A model generated the notes under the pieces. That model was not told the DNA's origin. It made no database searches and saw only the letters and a list, made by a program, of their open reading frames with translations. A DNA stretch of 64,000 bases from DASZTV01 sp035547515 (GTDB lineage Bacteria > Actinomycetota > Actinomycetes > JAFAQI01): the NCBI GenBank assembly GCA_035547515.1, contig DASZUS010000065.1, forward strand, positions 1-64,000, in the 5' to 3' direction. Shown one piece after another: positions 1 through 8,040 of this stretch. A program made the translations under genes and the position numbers. Position 1 is the stretch's first letter, and each line of letters begins with the position of its first letter.

Positions 1-584
1 CCGGGCCCGCCCGGGCCCGTGGGGCGCATCGGCCGAGGCGGCATCATGCCCGGACCGGGGCGCATCCCTCCGGGGCCACCCGGCCGCGGCGGCATGGCGC
101 CGGGGCTGGCCGGACGAGGTCCGGGTGCCGCGGGACGGTCGCGGGTCGTGAAGGGGTTGTTGCCCGCCGGGCGCGGGGTGAAGGGGTTGTTGCCGGCCGG
201 GCGCGGGGCAGCCGGTCGCGGCGCCATCGGCTGCGGCGCGCTCGGCGGAGCGTCGGCGGGAGGCGCTGCTGGTGCGGCAGAGGCCGCGGGGGCGAGCGGC
301 GCAGGGGGCTCCGCCGGCGTCTCGACGACCGGGGCGGAGATCTGCGGCTCAGCAGCGGGCTGCTCGACCGGGGCCTCGGCCGCCGCCTTCTTGGCCGGCT
401 TCGGCGCGGGCTTCTCTGCCTCGGCGACCGGCGGGAAGGCAGCGAACACCTTCGCGACGACCGGCGCCTCGACGGTCGATGACGGCGTCTTGACGTACTC
501 GCCGTTGTTGTTCAGCCACTCGATCAGCTGCTTGGACGGCATGCCGATCTGCTTGGCGAGCGCGGATACTCGCTCCTTGGCCAC
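1..584 (-). CDS. infB: Translation initiation factor IF-2, N-terminal part (cut by window edge)
   Basis: IF-2 is the GTPase that places initiator tRNA on the 30S subunit. Only the first ~194 codons are inside the window; the GTPase domains lie beyond base 1. The GTG start at 584 follows a GAAGGAGA ribosome binding site at 590-597. Residues 1-35 form the small helical IF2_N domain (QIGMPSKQLIEWLN). The rest is the Ala/Pro/Gly-rich linker typical of actinobacterial IF-2, with two adjacent PRPAGNNPF units encoded by a near-perfect 30-bp direct repeat (151-180 and 181-210), then Gly/Pro/Met-rich sequence. It is the last visible gene of a rimP-nusA-ylxR-infB operon read leftward, the usual order in bacteria. 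Identity is secure although the catalytic part is not visible. Confidence 0.93.
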   Translation of the reverse strand, partial: MAKERVSALAKQIGMPSKQLIEWLNNNGEYVKTPSSTVEAPVVAKVFAAFPPVAEAEKPAPKPAKKAAAEAPVEQPAAEPQISAPVVETPAEPPAPLAPAASAAPAAPPADAPPSAPQPMAPRPAAPRPAGNNPFTPRPAGNNPFTTRDRPAAPGPRPASPGAMPPRPGGPGGMRPGPGMMPPRPMRPTGPGGP

Positions 585-643
585 AGACTCTCCTTCGTGG
601 CCTACGGAGCGCTCCGCAAGCCGTTGTCAGTGCAGGGTGGTTC

Positions 644-955
644 TCATCGGTGGTGGCTCATCGAGCGCTCATCGAACGGTTCCGTCCCTTTACAAGCGTT
701 GAGGTACTCGTCGAGGCCGGCGGTGTCGAGCGGTCCGCTGACCCGGAGGGCCCGTGGAAACGCCCGGCGCCGTTGCGCGAGCGCGAGGCATGCTGCGTCG
801 GGATGCAGGTGAGCCCCGCGGCCCGGCAACGTGCCTCGCGGGTCCGGGGTCAGGGTCCCCGCGACCACGACGACGCGTAACAGCTGTGACTTCTCGGCTG
901 TGGCCCGGCACCCGACACACGTTCGGACCGGCCCTCGCGTGGAAGCCGCCGACAA
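644..955 (-). CDS. ylxR: YlxR family (DUF448) RNA-binding protein
   Basis: A 103-residue protein with the family signature CVGCR near residue 13, followed by PGRGAHLHPD and a basic helix (AQRRRAFPRALR). YlxR proteins are small nucleic-acid-binding proteins encoded between nusA and infB; proposed roles include nucleoid association and an effect on RNase P, but the function is not settled. The only start near the family N-terminus is TTG at 955, three bases from the nusA stop, with AGGG seven to ten bases before it. Translation is therefore probably coupled to nusA. The position between nusA and infB is exactly as expected. Confidence 0.9.
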   Translation of the reverse strand: MSAASTRGPVRTCVGCRATAEKSQLLRVVVVAGTLTPDPRGTLPGRGAHLHPDAACLALAQRRRAFPRALRVSGPLDTAGLDEYLNACKGTEPFDERSMSHHR

Positions 956-957
956 GT

Positions 958-1935
958 CTAGCCCTGAACGTCTGCGCGGATGTCGATTCGCCAGCCGGTC
1001 AGCCGGTTGGCGAGGCGGGCGTTCTGCCCTTCCTTGCCGATAGCCAGGGACAGCTGGAAGTCCGGGACGATCACCCGAGCGGCCTTCATGACGGGGTCCA
1101 CGACGGTCACGCTGAGCACCTGCGCGGGCGAGAGGGCGTTGCCGACGAATGTGGCCGGGTCTTCGGCCCAGTCGATGATGTCGATTTTCTCGCCGTGCAG
1201 CTCGGTCACCACCGCTCGCACCCGCGCTCCCATCGGGCCGATGCAGGCGCCGCGGGCGCGCACCGAAGGCGACTTGGAGCGCACCGCGACCTTGGTCCGG
1301 TGCCCGGCCTCCCGCGCTACCGCCGCGATCTCCACCGTGCCGTCCGCGATCTCGGGCACCTCCATCGCGAAGAGCTTGCGGACCAGGTTCGGGTGGCTGC
1401 GCGAGAGCGTGACCTGCGCGCCGCGCGCGCCCCGGTTGACGCTCACCACGAGGCAGCGCAGCCGCTCGCCGTGGACGTAGCGCTCCCCCGGGACCTGCTC
1501 GGCGGGCGGCAGGACACCCTCGAGGTCGCCGAGGTCGACCAGCACCGGGCCGTCGGCCCGCATCCCTGCGTGGTGCTGGATCACGCCGCTGACGAGGTCG
1601 CCCTCCTTGCCGACGTACTCCCCGTAGGTCGTCTCCTGGGCGTGGTCGCGAAGCCGCGACATGATCACGTGCTTCGCGGTCATCGCCGCGATGCGGCCGA
1701 AGTCGCTCGGGGTGTCGTCGTACTCGCGCACGACCTCGCCCGCCTCGTCGACCTCCTGCGCCAGCACCGTCACCTCGCCGGACTTGCGGTCCAGCACGAC
1801 GCGCGCCCGAGGCTGGGCGCCCTCTGTGCGTTCGTAGGCGGCGAGCAACGCGGACTCGAGCGCCTCGACCACCGTGTCGAGCGACACGTCCTTCTCGCGC
1901 ACCAGGCCCTTGAGGGCCGCCATGTCGATGTTCAT
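958..1935 (-). CDS. nusA: Transcription termination/antitermination factor NusA
   Basis: NusA binds RNA polymerase and nascent RNA to modulate pausing, termination and antitermination. The 325-residue product has the usual order: N-terminal RNAP-binding domain (starts MNIDMAALKGLV, as in other actinobacteria), an S1 domain around residues 130-200 (VDLGDLEGVLPPAEQ), then two KH domains (IGPMGARVRAV and LAIGKEGQNARLA). There is no C-terminal acidic repeat, as is normal outside the Proteobacteria. The ATG at 1935 overlaps the rimP stop as ATGA, so the two are translationally coupled. Length and motifs are normal for the family. Confidence 0.97.
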   Translation of the reverse strand: MNIDMAALKGLVREKDVSLDTVVEALESALLAAYERTEGAQPRARVVLDRKSGEVTVLAQEVDEAGEVVREYDDTPSDFGRIAAMTAKHVIMSRLRDHAQETTYGEYVGKEGDLVSGVIQHHAGMRADGPVLVDLGDLEGVLPPAEQVPGERYVHGERLRCLVVSVNRGARGAQVTLSRSHPNLVRKLFAMEVPEIADGTVEIAAVAREAGHRTKVAVRSKSPSVRARGACIGPMGARVRAVVTELHGEKIDIIDWAEDPATFVGNALSPAQVLSVTVVDPVMKAARVIVPDFQLSLAIGKEGQNARLANRLTGWRIDIRADVQG

Positions 1936-2372
1936 CGCGAGAACTCGATCTCGACTCGTCCCGGGCCGAGCTCGTCGAAGCTGATGACCTGCTGCGCGCC
2001 GTTGACCTCGAAGGTCACGCCCGCGTCTGTCACCTCGACGACGCGACCGGTGAGCGCGCCGGTGCGGACCAGCCGGCCGACATTGCGCCGCCAGTGCCGA
2101 GGCTCGGTCAGCGGCCGCTCGACTCCGGGTGAGGTGACCTCGAGGACGTACGCCGACTCGCCGAACGCGTCGGCCGCGTCCAACGCGTCGGAGACCGGGC
2201 GCGACACCTCGGCGACCGCGTCGAGATCGACACCCCCGTCGCGGTCGACGACGACTCGCACGACGCTGCGGCGACCAGCGGTGCTGACCTCGACGTCTTC
2301 GAGGTCGTAGCCGGCGGCGGTCACGACAGGGGCCAGCAGCTCGCGCAGCTGCGCCGGAGTGGTCCGCGCCAT
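1932..2372 (-). CDS. rimP: Ribosome maturation factor RimP
   Basis: RimP assists late 30S subunit maturation. The 146-residue product starts MARTTPAQLRELL at the ATG at 2372 and carries the family blocks YDLEDVEV, RVVVDRDGGVDLD, SPGVERPL and WRRNVGRLVR. A longer reading from further upstream would cross the divergent lipoprotein gene and has no homology, so I use this start. There is no Shine-Dalgarno sequence. Instead a TATCGT hexamer at 2379-2384 lies six bases before the ATG, which suggests a leaderless transcript for the whole rimP-nusA-ylxR-infB operon. The stop overlaps the nusA start. Confidence 0.95.
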   Translation of the reverse strand: MARTTPAQLRELLAPVVTAAGYDLEDVEVSTAGRRSVVRVVVDRDGGVDLDAVAEVSRPVSDALDAADAFGESAYVLEVTSPGVERPLTEPRHWRRNVGRLVRTGALTGRVVEVTDAGVTFEVNGAQQVISFDELGPGRVEIEFSR

Positions 2373-2378
2373 CCGCCG

Positions 2379-2410
2379 ACGATAGTGCCGTCCGTCACAA
2401 CTGGCACACT
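2379..2410. promoter_or_regulatory. Divergent promoter pair, rimP / lipoprotein gene
   Basis: On the minus strand TATCGT (2384-2379) lies six bases before the rimP ATG. On the plus strand CACACT (2405-2410) lies seven bases before the GTG at 2418. Both fit an actinobacterial -10 hexamer placed so that transcription would begin at or next to the start codon. No convincing -35 element is visible on either side. This is inference from spacing alone. Confidence 0.4.
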
Positions 2411-2417
2411 CGAAACG

Positions 2418-2807
2418 GTGCAGCCAGCCGTCACGCTGACCCGGCGCGCGCTGCTCGGCGCGGGGCTGCTGTTCGTTGCGGCGTGCAAGCACCCGAGCAC
2501 GGCCCCAGGGCGGGCGGCCGCGCCGGACGCGGCGGCGCTGAGCAGGGCTAGCGCCGCCGAAGCGGATCTGCTGCGAGCCACCACCGACCCCGCGCAGTTC
2601 GCCGAGCACGTCCAGCACTACGTGGCCCTCGGCGGCTCCGCCGCGGACTACCCGGCGCCGCCCGCACTGCCGGCAGGCGCTGCTCGGCATCTGCTGCGGC
2701 GGAGCGTCTCGACGCTGCGGGCAGCGGCGATCAGCGCTGCCGACGGGGCGGATGCGGCGACATTCGCCAGCATCGCGGCAGCGCACCGGGTGATGCTCGG
2801 TGGCTGA
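2418..2807 (+). CDS. Predicted lipoprotein of unknown function
   Basis: A product of about 129 residues with a signal peptide that contains an arginine pair (TRRALLGAG) and a lipobox-like FVAAC, so it is probably a lipid-anchored exported protein. The mature part is Ala-rich and helical, with no motif I recognise. An ATG at 2385 is also in frame, but the GTG at 2418 puts the arginines close to the N-terminus and sits seven bases after a -10-like CACACT, so I prefer it. The stop at 2807 overlaps the start of the DUF4439 gene at 2800, implying a two-gene operon divergent from rimP. Its role may be linked to that ferritin-like partner, but this is only context. Confidence 0.65.
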   Translation: MQPAVTLTRRALLGAGLLFVAACKHPSTAPGRAAAPDAAALSRASAAEADLLRATTDPAQFAEHVQHYVALGGSAADYPAPPALPAGAARHLLRRSVSTLRAAAISAADGADAATFASIAAAHRVMLGG

Positions 2808-3216
2808 GCTCGGCGCACTCCGGGAGGCGCTGGCTGCCGAGCAGGCCGTGGTGTACGGCTATGGCGTCGTCGGGGCTCACCTCACGGGCCGATCCGAGCG
2901 GTATGCGGCGGGGCGGCTGCTCGCCCACCAGACGCTGCGTGACCAGCTCGCCGCGGCGATCGAGCAGGTCGGGGCGGTGCCGGGCGCGGCGCTGCCGGCG
3001 TACCAGCTGCCGTTCCCGGTGACCGGCGCCGCCGATGCCCGCCGGCTTGCCGGCGCCTTGGAGAACGGGTCCGCCGGGGCCGCATGGGACCTCATATCCG
3101 CCAGCTCGGCGATGTCGAGCGTTCGTGAGCTTGCCGTCGGATGGCTGATGGACGCCGCCGCTTCCGCGGCGCTCTGGGGCGCGCCGTCGGCCCTGCCCGG
3201 CGCCCCGCCGAGGTAG
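2800..3216 (+). CDS. Ferritin-like DUF4439 domain protein
   Basis: A 138-residue, mostly helical protein. LAAEQAVVYGYG near residue 12 and the following LLAHQTLRDQL match the ferritin-like DUF4439 family, which is regularly found next to rimP in actinobacteria. The glutamate and histidine in those helices are candidate metal ligands, but whether the domain binds metal is unknown. It has no signal peptide of its own. The GTG start at 2800 overlaps the end of the lipoprotein gene by eight bases. The 107 bp to the next gene hold nothing I recognise. Confidence 0.75.
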   Translation: MAELGALREALAAEQAVVYGYGVVGAHLTGRSERYAAGRLLAHQTLRDQLAAAIEQVGAVPGAALPAYQLPFPVTGAADARRLAGALENGSAGAAWDLISASSAMSSVRELAVGWLMDAAASAALWGAPSALPGAPPR

Positions 3217-3323
3217 CCGCACATGACGGAATAGCGCCGCCATACCGCGATCTACGTGGACTTCGACGACGAGCTGTGGATCTCCCCCGGCGTCGAGTGC
3301 TCTCGTCGCTGCAGCATCCTTCG

Positions 3324-4223
3324 ATGCGGACGCCGACAGTTCCCGACGCACTGCGCCACCACCCGTTCACGACCAGCACGGCGCGGGAGCACGGGGTCAG
3401 CTCATCAGCACTGCAAGGTTCGGCCTGGCGGCATGTGTTTCGCGAGGTCTGGTGCCATGCAAATCTTCCCGACACCCGCGAGAACCGGCTAGCCGCGGTG
3501 CGGTTGGTCCTCGCCGAGCACGCATTCGTTTGCGGTCCCACGGCAGCGTGGCTTTATGGCATCGATATCCAGGATCGCCGCAGCGACCTCGTCTGGGTTG
3601 GCTTCCCAAATGGCAGACGGCGACGTCAGCGGTCCGGCTGCTTCGTCCGGGAGCTCACTGTCCTGGAGACAGACCTGGCGGAGGTCAACGGCGTACGGCT
3701 CACCACCCCGGTACGCACTGTGTTCGACTGCGCGCGCTGGCTCGCCCTTGTGGAGGCTGTCGTTGTCGCCGATGCCTTGGCCCACGCCGGTTTGATAACC
3801 CGCGAGGAACTGGCGGCGTACTCCTCCGAGCATCGGCGGATTCGAAACGTCCGCCAGGTCGACCGGGTGCTCGAGCTGATCGAGCCTGCGTCCGAGTCTC
3901 CAATGGAGACCAGAGTGCGGCTGCTCCTGGTGCGCGCAGGCCTGCCTGCGCCGGTCGCGCAACACAGGGTGCGCGGTGCGGACGGTCACTTTGTTGCCCG
4001 ACTGGATCTCGCCTACCCAGATGCGCTCGTCGCCGTCGAGTACGACGGTTCGTTTCACTGGCAGCAGCGGCGAGCAGACGACCGGCGTCGCGAGGAGCTC
4101 CGGGCCCTCGGGTGGACGGTGCTCGTGGTCAGCGCAGAGGACTACTTCCAGGCGCCCGACGCCCTCGTGGCCCGCGTTCGCCGCGCGCTGACCTCGGCGA
4201 GGTCGACGTACATGAGGGTTTGA
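3324..4223 (+). CDS. DUF559 / Vsr-like endonuclease-fold protein with N-terminal HTH-like region
   Basis: A 299-residue protein. The N-terminal half resembles the winged-helix region of AbiEi-type antitoxin-like proteins (FTTSTAREHGVSSSAL, then VCGPTAAWLYGID). The C-terminal ~110 residues are a DUF559 domain, part of the PD-(D/E)XK/Vsr-like nuclease fold, with LDLAYPDALVAVEYDG, a following His-Trp, and RREELRALGWTVLVV. The function of this common actinobacterial family is unknown; some are annotated as type IV toxin-antitoxin antitoxins, but no toxin gene lies alongside. The reading frame is open upstream, but homology begins at the ATG at 3324. Parts of the gene look less GC-rich than its neighbours, which hints at acquisition. 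It converges on proS. Confidence 0.75.
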   Translation: MRTPTVPDALRHHPFTTSTAREHGVSSSALQGSAWRHVFREVWCHANLPDTRENRLAAVRLVLAEHAFVCGPTAAWLYGIDIQDRRSDLVWVGFPNGRRRRQRSGCFVRELTVLETDLAEVNGVRLTTPVRTVFDCARWLALVEAVVVADALAHAGLITREELAAYSSEHRRIRNVRQVDRVLELIEPASESPMETRVRLLLVRAGLPAPVAQHRVRGADGHFVARLDLAYPDALVAVEYDGSFHWQQRRADDRRREELRALGWTVLVVSAEDYFQAPDALVARVRRALTSARSTYMRV

Positions 4224-4253
4224 CGGCCGCAGAAGGCGATGTGCGTCGACCTC
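4199..4253. terminator. Bidirectional terminator-like hairpin between convergent genes
   Basis: GAGGTCGACGTACAT (4199-4213) and ATGTGCGTCGACCTC (4239-4253) form an inverted repeat matching at 14 of 15 positions. It spans the stop of the DUF559 gene and ends seven bases before the proS stop at 4260. A hairpin between two converging genes is best explained as a shared terminator. No U-tract is visible, which is common in high-GC genomes. Confidence 0.6.
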
Positions 4254-4259
4254 GGCGGG

Positions 4260-5984
4260 TTAGGTGAGCTCGGCCACCGCCTCGGCGAGGGGCACTGTGC
4301 GCCGCTCGCCACTGGCCCGGTCCTTGACCTCGATGTTGCCTTCTGCGAGCGCCTTCCCGACGACGATGATCGTCGGCATGCCGAGCAGGTCGGCGTCGGC
4401 GAACTTCATGCCGGCGGAGCCGTCGCGGTCGTCGAGGAGCACGCTGCGCCCGGCGGCCTGGAGGTCCTCGGCGAGCTTCGTGGCCGCGGCCAGCGGCGCC
4501 TCGTCCTTGCCAACCGGGACGATGTGGAACTCGTACGGCGCGATTGACGCCGGCCAGCACAGGCCGGAATCGTCGAGCCGCTGCTCGGCAATCGCGGCGA
4601 CCGCCCGCGACACCCCGATGCCGTACGACCCCATCGTGATCCGGATCGGCTCGCCGTCGGGTCCCTGCGCGTCGAGCGAGAAGGCATCGGCGTACTTCTT
4701 GCCCAGCTGGAACACGTGCCCGATCTCGATGCCTCGCGCAATCGACAGCTCGCCGCCGCACCTGCCGCAGCGGTCTCCGTCTCGGATCTCCACCGCGCCC
4801 AGCTCGCCGGCCGGCTCGAAGTCCCGCCCGCGCACGACGTGAGCCGCGTGCCGACCTGACTCGTTCGCACCGGTGACCCACGACGTGCCTGGCGCGACGG
4901 TGGGGTCGACGAGGTAGCGCACCCCCCACTCGGCGAGCCGCTGGGGGCCGATGTAGCCCGGAACGAGCCCGGGAACGGTCTTGATCAGCTCGGCGTCGGC
5001 GACCTCTACCTCGGTCGGCTCGAGCTGACCGCCGATGCGCTTGAGATCAACCTCCCGGTCACCGGGTACGCCGACGACGAGCAGCTCCCAGTCCTTGCCG
5101 GGCTCGCGCGTCTTCAGGACGACGTTCTTCAACGTGTCGGCGGCGCTTTGTGCGACGCCGCGCTCCTTGAGCAAGGCGACGAGGCTCTCGATCGTCGGTG
5201 TGTTCGGGGTATCGAGGACCTCACTCGCCGGAACCCCGGACGCCTCCTGGGGCGTGGGCGTCTGGATCTCCACCGCTTCGGTGTTTGCCGTGTAGTCACA
5301 GTTGGCGCACTGGACGAACGTGTCCTCGCCGTACTCCGCCGGCGCGAGAAACTCCTCGCTTGCCGAGCCGCCCATCGCACCGGAGACCGCGAACGCGATT
5401 CGGTAGTCCAGCCCCAGCCGGCTGAAGATCCGCTGGTAGGCGCCGCGGTGGGCGTCGTAGGACGCCTGCAGCCCGGCGTCGTCGAGATCGAAGGAGTAGG
5501 AATCCTTCATCACGAACTCCCGCCCGCGCAGCAGCCCGGCACGCGGCCTCGCTTCGTCCCGGTACTTCGTCTGGATCTGGTAGAGCGAGACCGGGTAGTC
5601 GCGGTAGGAGGCGTACTCGCTCTTCACGAGCAACGTGAACAGCTCTTCGTGGGTCGGCGCCAGCAGGTAGTCGTTGTCCTTGCGGTCGTGAAGGCGAAAG
5701 ATGCCGTCGCCGTAGCTCTCATAGCGACCGCTCGCATCGAAGACCTCGCGCGGGATCATCGCCGGGAACAGCACCTCTTGCGCGCCGATCCGGTTCATCT
5801 CCTCGCGGACGATGTTGGCGACGTTGTCGAGGATGCGCTTGCCGAGCGGAAGCCAGGAGTAGATGCCCGGGGCGAGTCGCCGGATATACCCGGCACGCAC
5901 CAACAGCCGGTGGCTCGGCAACTCGGCGTCCGCCGGATCGTCGCGCAAGGTACGAAGGAACAGCTGCGACATCCGCGTGACCAT
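4260..5984 (-). CDS. proS: Prolyl-tRNA synthetase
   Basis: Charges tRNA-Pro with proline. The 574-residue product is the bacterial-type class II enzyme. The N-terminal catalytic core includes the motif-2 region YRDEARPRAGLLRGREF. An editing/insertion domain follows at roughly residues 230-400. Motif 3 is SYGIGVSRAVAAIAEQ, and a short anticodon-binding domain ends the protein. The start MVTRMSQLFLRTLR matches the conserved actinobacterial N-terminus. It converges on the DUF559 gene. Downstream, a GNAT gene and ispG are read in the same direction. Confidence 0.97.
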   Translation of the reverse strand: MVTRMSQLFLRTLRDDPADAELPSHRLLVRAGYIRRLAPGIYSWLPLGKRILDNVANIVREEMNRIGAQEVLFPAMIPREVFDASGRYESYGDGIFRLHDRKDNDYLLAPTHEELFTLLVKSEYASYRDYPVSLYQIQTKYRDEARPRAGLLRGREFVMKDSYSFDLDDAGLQASYDAHRGAYQRIFSRLGLDYRIAFAVSGAMGGSASEEFLAPAEYGEDTFVQCANCDYTANTEAVEIQTPTPQEASGVPASEVLDTPNTPTIESLVALLKERGVAQSAADTLKNVVLKTREPGKDWELLVVGVPGDREVDLKRIGGQLEPTEVEVADAELIKTVPGLVPGYIGPQRLAEWGVRYLVDPTVAPGTSWVTGANESGRHAAHVVRGRDFEPAGELGAVEIRDGDRCGRCGGELSIARGIEIGHVFQLGKKYADAFSLDAQGPDGEPIRITMGSYGIGVSRAVAAIAEQRLDDSGLCWPASIAPYEFHIVPVGKDEAPLAAATKLAEDLQAAGRSVLLDDRDGSAGMKFADADLLGMPTIIVVGKALAEGNIEVKDRASGERRTVPLAEAVAELT

Positions 5985-6026
5985 GTCGGCGAGACTATTC
6001 GGCAGACCGGATCAGCCCAGCGGCGC

Positions 6027-6854
6027 CTAGAACAGCACCGAAGCGAAGCTGCCGACCTCCGTGAAGCCCACCCGCTCGTAAGCGCGCCTGGCGGGCAGGT
6101 TGAAGTCATTGACGTAGAGCGAAACGGCGGGCGCGATGTCGCGCAGGCAAGCCGCAACGACCGCTGCCATGCCGGCTTCCGAGATGCCCCGGCCGCGCAG
6201 AGCCGGCTCGACCCACACCCCCTGCAGCTGGCAGACCCCCTTCGTGGCGGCCCCGACCTCTGCCTTGAACACGACGCGATCACCGTCGAAGCGCGCGAAG
6301 GCCCGGCCTGCCGCGATCAGTTCGCGGACGCGCGCGCGGTAGAGCGCTCCCCCGTCGCCCGCGACCGGCGAGACGCCGACCTCCTCTGTGAACATCGCGA
6401 TGCTGGCAGGCAGGAGCAGGTCCAGCTCGTCAGGCCGAACCCGGCGTACCGCTGTGTCCACCTCGATCGGCGAGTACGACGTGGTCAGCATCAACGGCTG
6501 GGACATGCGCAGCTCACGAGCCGGTCCCCAGACCGGCTCCAGCCCATCCCACAGGCTTGCCACCATCTCCGCCGGCCCGACGATCGAGGAGCACCGCCGC
6601 CCCTGGCGGGCGGCATGCTCACTGAACGCGCGCAGCGCAGGCTCGTCGGCACCAACCGGCACGAGGTTGGCGCCGGCGTAACACAGCGCCGTCGGCTTGC
6701 TGCCCTTGCCGTAGCCCCAGACCTGGGCGCCGAGGCGCTGGGGTGACAGACCCGCTGCGGCAATCCGTGAGGCCACGAACACATTGCTGACCGGATCGGC
6801 CTCGAGCAGCTCGAGCACGGCGGGCATGTCCCTGTCGTCGAGGACCCGGATCAC
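6027..6854 (-). CDS. GNAT family N-acetyltransferase with N-terminal DUF4081 domain
   Basis: A 275-residue two-domain acetyltransferase. The first ~120 residues match DUF4081, a GNAT-like domain. The C-terminal half has the acetyl-CoA-binding block LQGVWVEPALRGRGISEAG and the ending NLPARRAYERVGFTEVGSFASVLF. This combination is found next to ispG in many actinobacteria, but the substrate is not known. It lies 13 bp downstream of ispG and is probably co-transcribed with it. Confidence 0.88.
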   Translation of the reverse strand: MIRVLDDRDMPAVLELLEADPVSNVFVASRIAAAGLSPQRLGAQVWGYGKGSKPTALCYAGANLVPVGADEPALRAFSEHAARQGRRCSSIVGPAEMVASLWDGLEPVWGPARELRMSQPLMLTTSYSPIEVDTAVRRVRPDELDLLLPASIAMFTEEVGVSPVAGDGGALYRARVRELIAAGRAFARFDGDRVVFKAEVGAATKGVCQLQGVWVEPALRGRGISEAGMAAVVAACLRDIAPAVSLYVNDFNLPARRAYERVGFTEVGSFASVLF

Positions 6855-6867
6855 CTCTGGCGCCTCG

Positions 6868-8025
6868 CTAGCCCACGGAGACGCTTGGTTCGCCTTCGGC
6901 GCTGCCGTCTGCCGACATCTGGTCGGCGAGGCGCAGTGCCTCCTCGATCAGGGTCTCGACGATCTGGGCTTCCGGCACCGTCTTGATGACCTCGCCCTTG
7001 ACGAAAATCTGGCCCTTGCCGTTCCCCGACGCCACGCCGAGGTCCGCTTCACGCGCCTCTCCCGGGCCGTTCACGACGCAGCCCATGACGGCAACGCGCA
7101 GCGGCACCGTCATGCCCTCGAGGCCTGCCTGCACCTTCTCGGCGAGGGTGTAGACGTCCACCTGCGCGCGCCCGCACGACGGGCACGACACGATCTCGAG
7201 ACGGCGCGGGCGAAGCCCGAGCGAGGACAGGATCGCGATACCGACCTTGACCTCTTCGACCGGCGGCGCCGACAGCGAGACCCGAATGGTGTCCCCGATG
7301 CCTTCGGCGAGCAGCGCGCCGAAAGCCACCGCCGACTTGATCGTTCCCTGGAAGGCAGGCCCGGCCTCGGTCACCCCGAGGTGGAGCGGGTAGTCACAGC
7401 GCTGCGCGAGCAGCCGGTACGCCGAAACCATCACCACAGGGTCGTGGTGCTTCACCGAGATCTTGATGTCGGTGAAGTCGTGCTCCTCGAACAGCGAGCA
7501 CTCCCACAAGGCACTCTCGACGAGCGCCTCAGGCGTAGGGCCGCCGTGCTTTTCGAGGAAGCGCTTGTCGAGTGAGCCGGCGTTGACCCCGATCCGGATC
7601 GGGATGCCGGCGTCCTTGGCGGCAAGCGCGACGTCGCGCACCCGCCCGTCGAACTCCTTGATGTTGCCCGGGTTGACGCGTACGGCGGCGCAGCCGGCAT
7701 CGATCGCGGAAAAGATGTAGCGCGGCTGGAAGTGGATGTCTGCGATGACCGGGATCTGGGAGTGCTTGGCGATCTCCGGCAGTGCGTCGGCATCGTCCTG
7801 ACTCGGCACCGCAACCCTGACGATCTCGCAGCCGGCCGCGGTGAGCTCGGCGATCTGCTGGAGCGTCGCGTCGACGTCAACGGTCTTGGTCGTGGTCATC
7901 GACTGCACGCTGACCGGAGCGTCGCCGCCCACGGCGACCCCGCCGACGTTGATCTGCCGGCTGTGGCGGCGAGGCGCCAGAGCGCGCGTGACGGGCGGCT
8001 GGCCGAGCGTCAGATCTGTCTTGAT
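6868..8025 (-). CDS. ispG: 4-hydroxy-3-methylbut-2-enyl diphosphate synthase (flavodoxin), with apparent ATC start
   Basis: The [4Fe-4S] enzyme that makes HMBPP in the MEP isoprenoid pathway. Family blocks include the TIM-barrel start GGDAPVSVQSMTTTKT, cluster cysteines in SCPSCGRAQVD and MGCVVNGPGEA, and the ending EGEPSVSVG. The first ATG/GTG/TTG in frame is the GTG at 7932, which would remove a conserved N-terminus (LAPRRHSRQINVGGVAVGG). An in-frame TAG lies at 8041-8043. The best start is the ATC at 8025-8023, seven bases after AGGAAGG (8039-8033), giving 385 residues. A sequencing error or a CTG start at 8013 cannot be excluded. The gene follows rseP and dxr, so two MEP-pathway genes flank the protease. 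Confidence 0.93.
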   Translation of the reverse strand: MKTDLTLGQPPVTRALAPRRHSRQINVGGVAVGGDAPVSVQSMTTTKTVDVDATLQQIAELTAAGCEIVRVAVPSQDDADALPEIAKHSQIPVIADIHFQPRYIFSAIDAGCAAVRVNPGNIKEFDGRVRDVALAAKDAGIPIRIGVNAGSLDKRFLEKHGGPTPEALVESALWECSLFEEHDFTDIKISVKHHDPVVMVSAYRLLAQRCDYPLHLGVTEAGPAFQGTIKSAVAFGALLAEGIGDTIRVSLSAPPVEEVKVGIAILSSLGLRPRRLEIVSCPSCGRAQVDVYTLAEKVQAGLEGMTVPLRVAVMGCVVNGPGEAREADLGVASGNGKGQIFVKGEVIKTVPEAQIVETLIEEALRLADQMSADGSAEGEPSVSVG

Positions 8026-8040
8026 GACAGGACCTTCCTG

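Noticed and set aside
151..210. The 30-bp direct repeat as a mobile or CRISPR-like repeat
   Set aside because: It is in frame in the IF-2 linker and codes the GNNPF units common to actinobacterial IF-2.
754..2310. A 518-codon plus-strand frame opposite nusA and rimP
   Set aside because: It crosses two secure minus-strand genes and has shadow-like composition. The same applies to the long plus-strand frames at 5148-6746 (opposite proS and the GNAT), 7732-9693 and 30524-31850.
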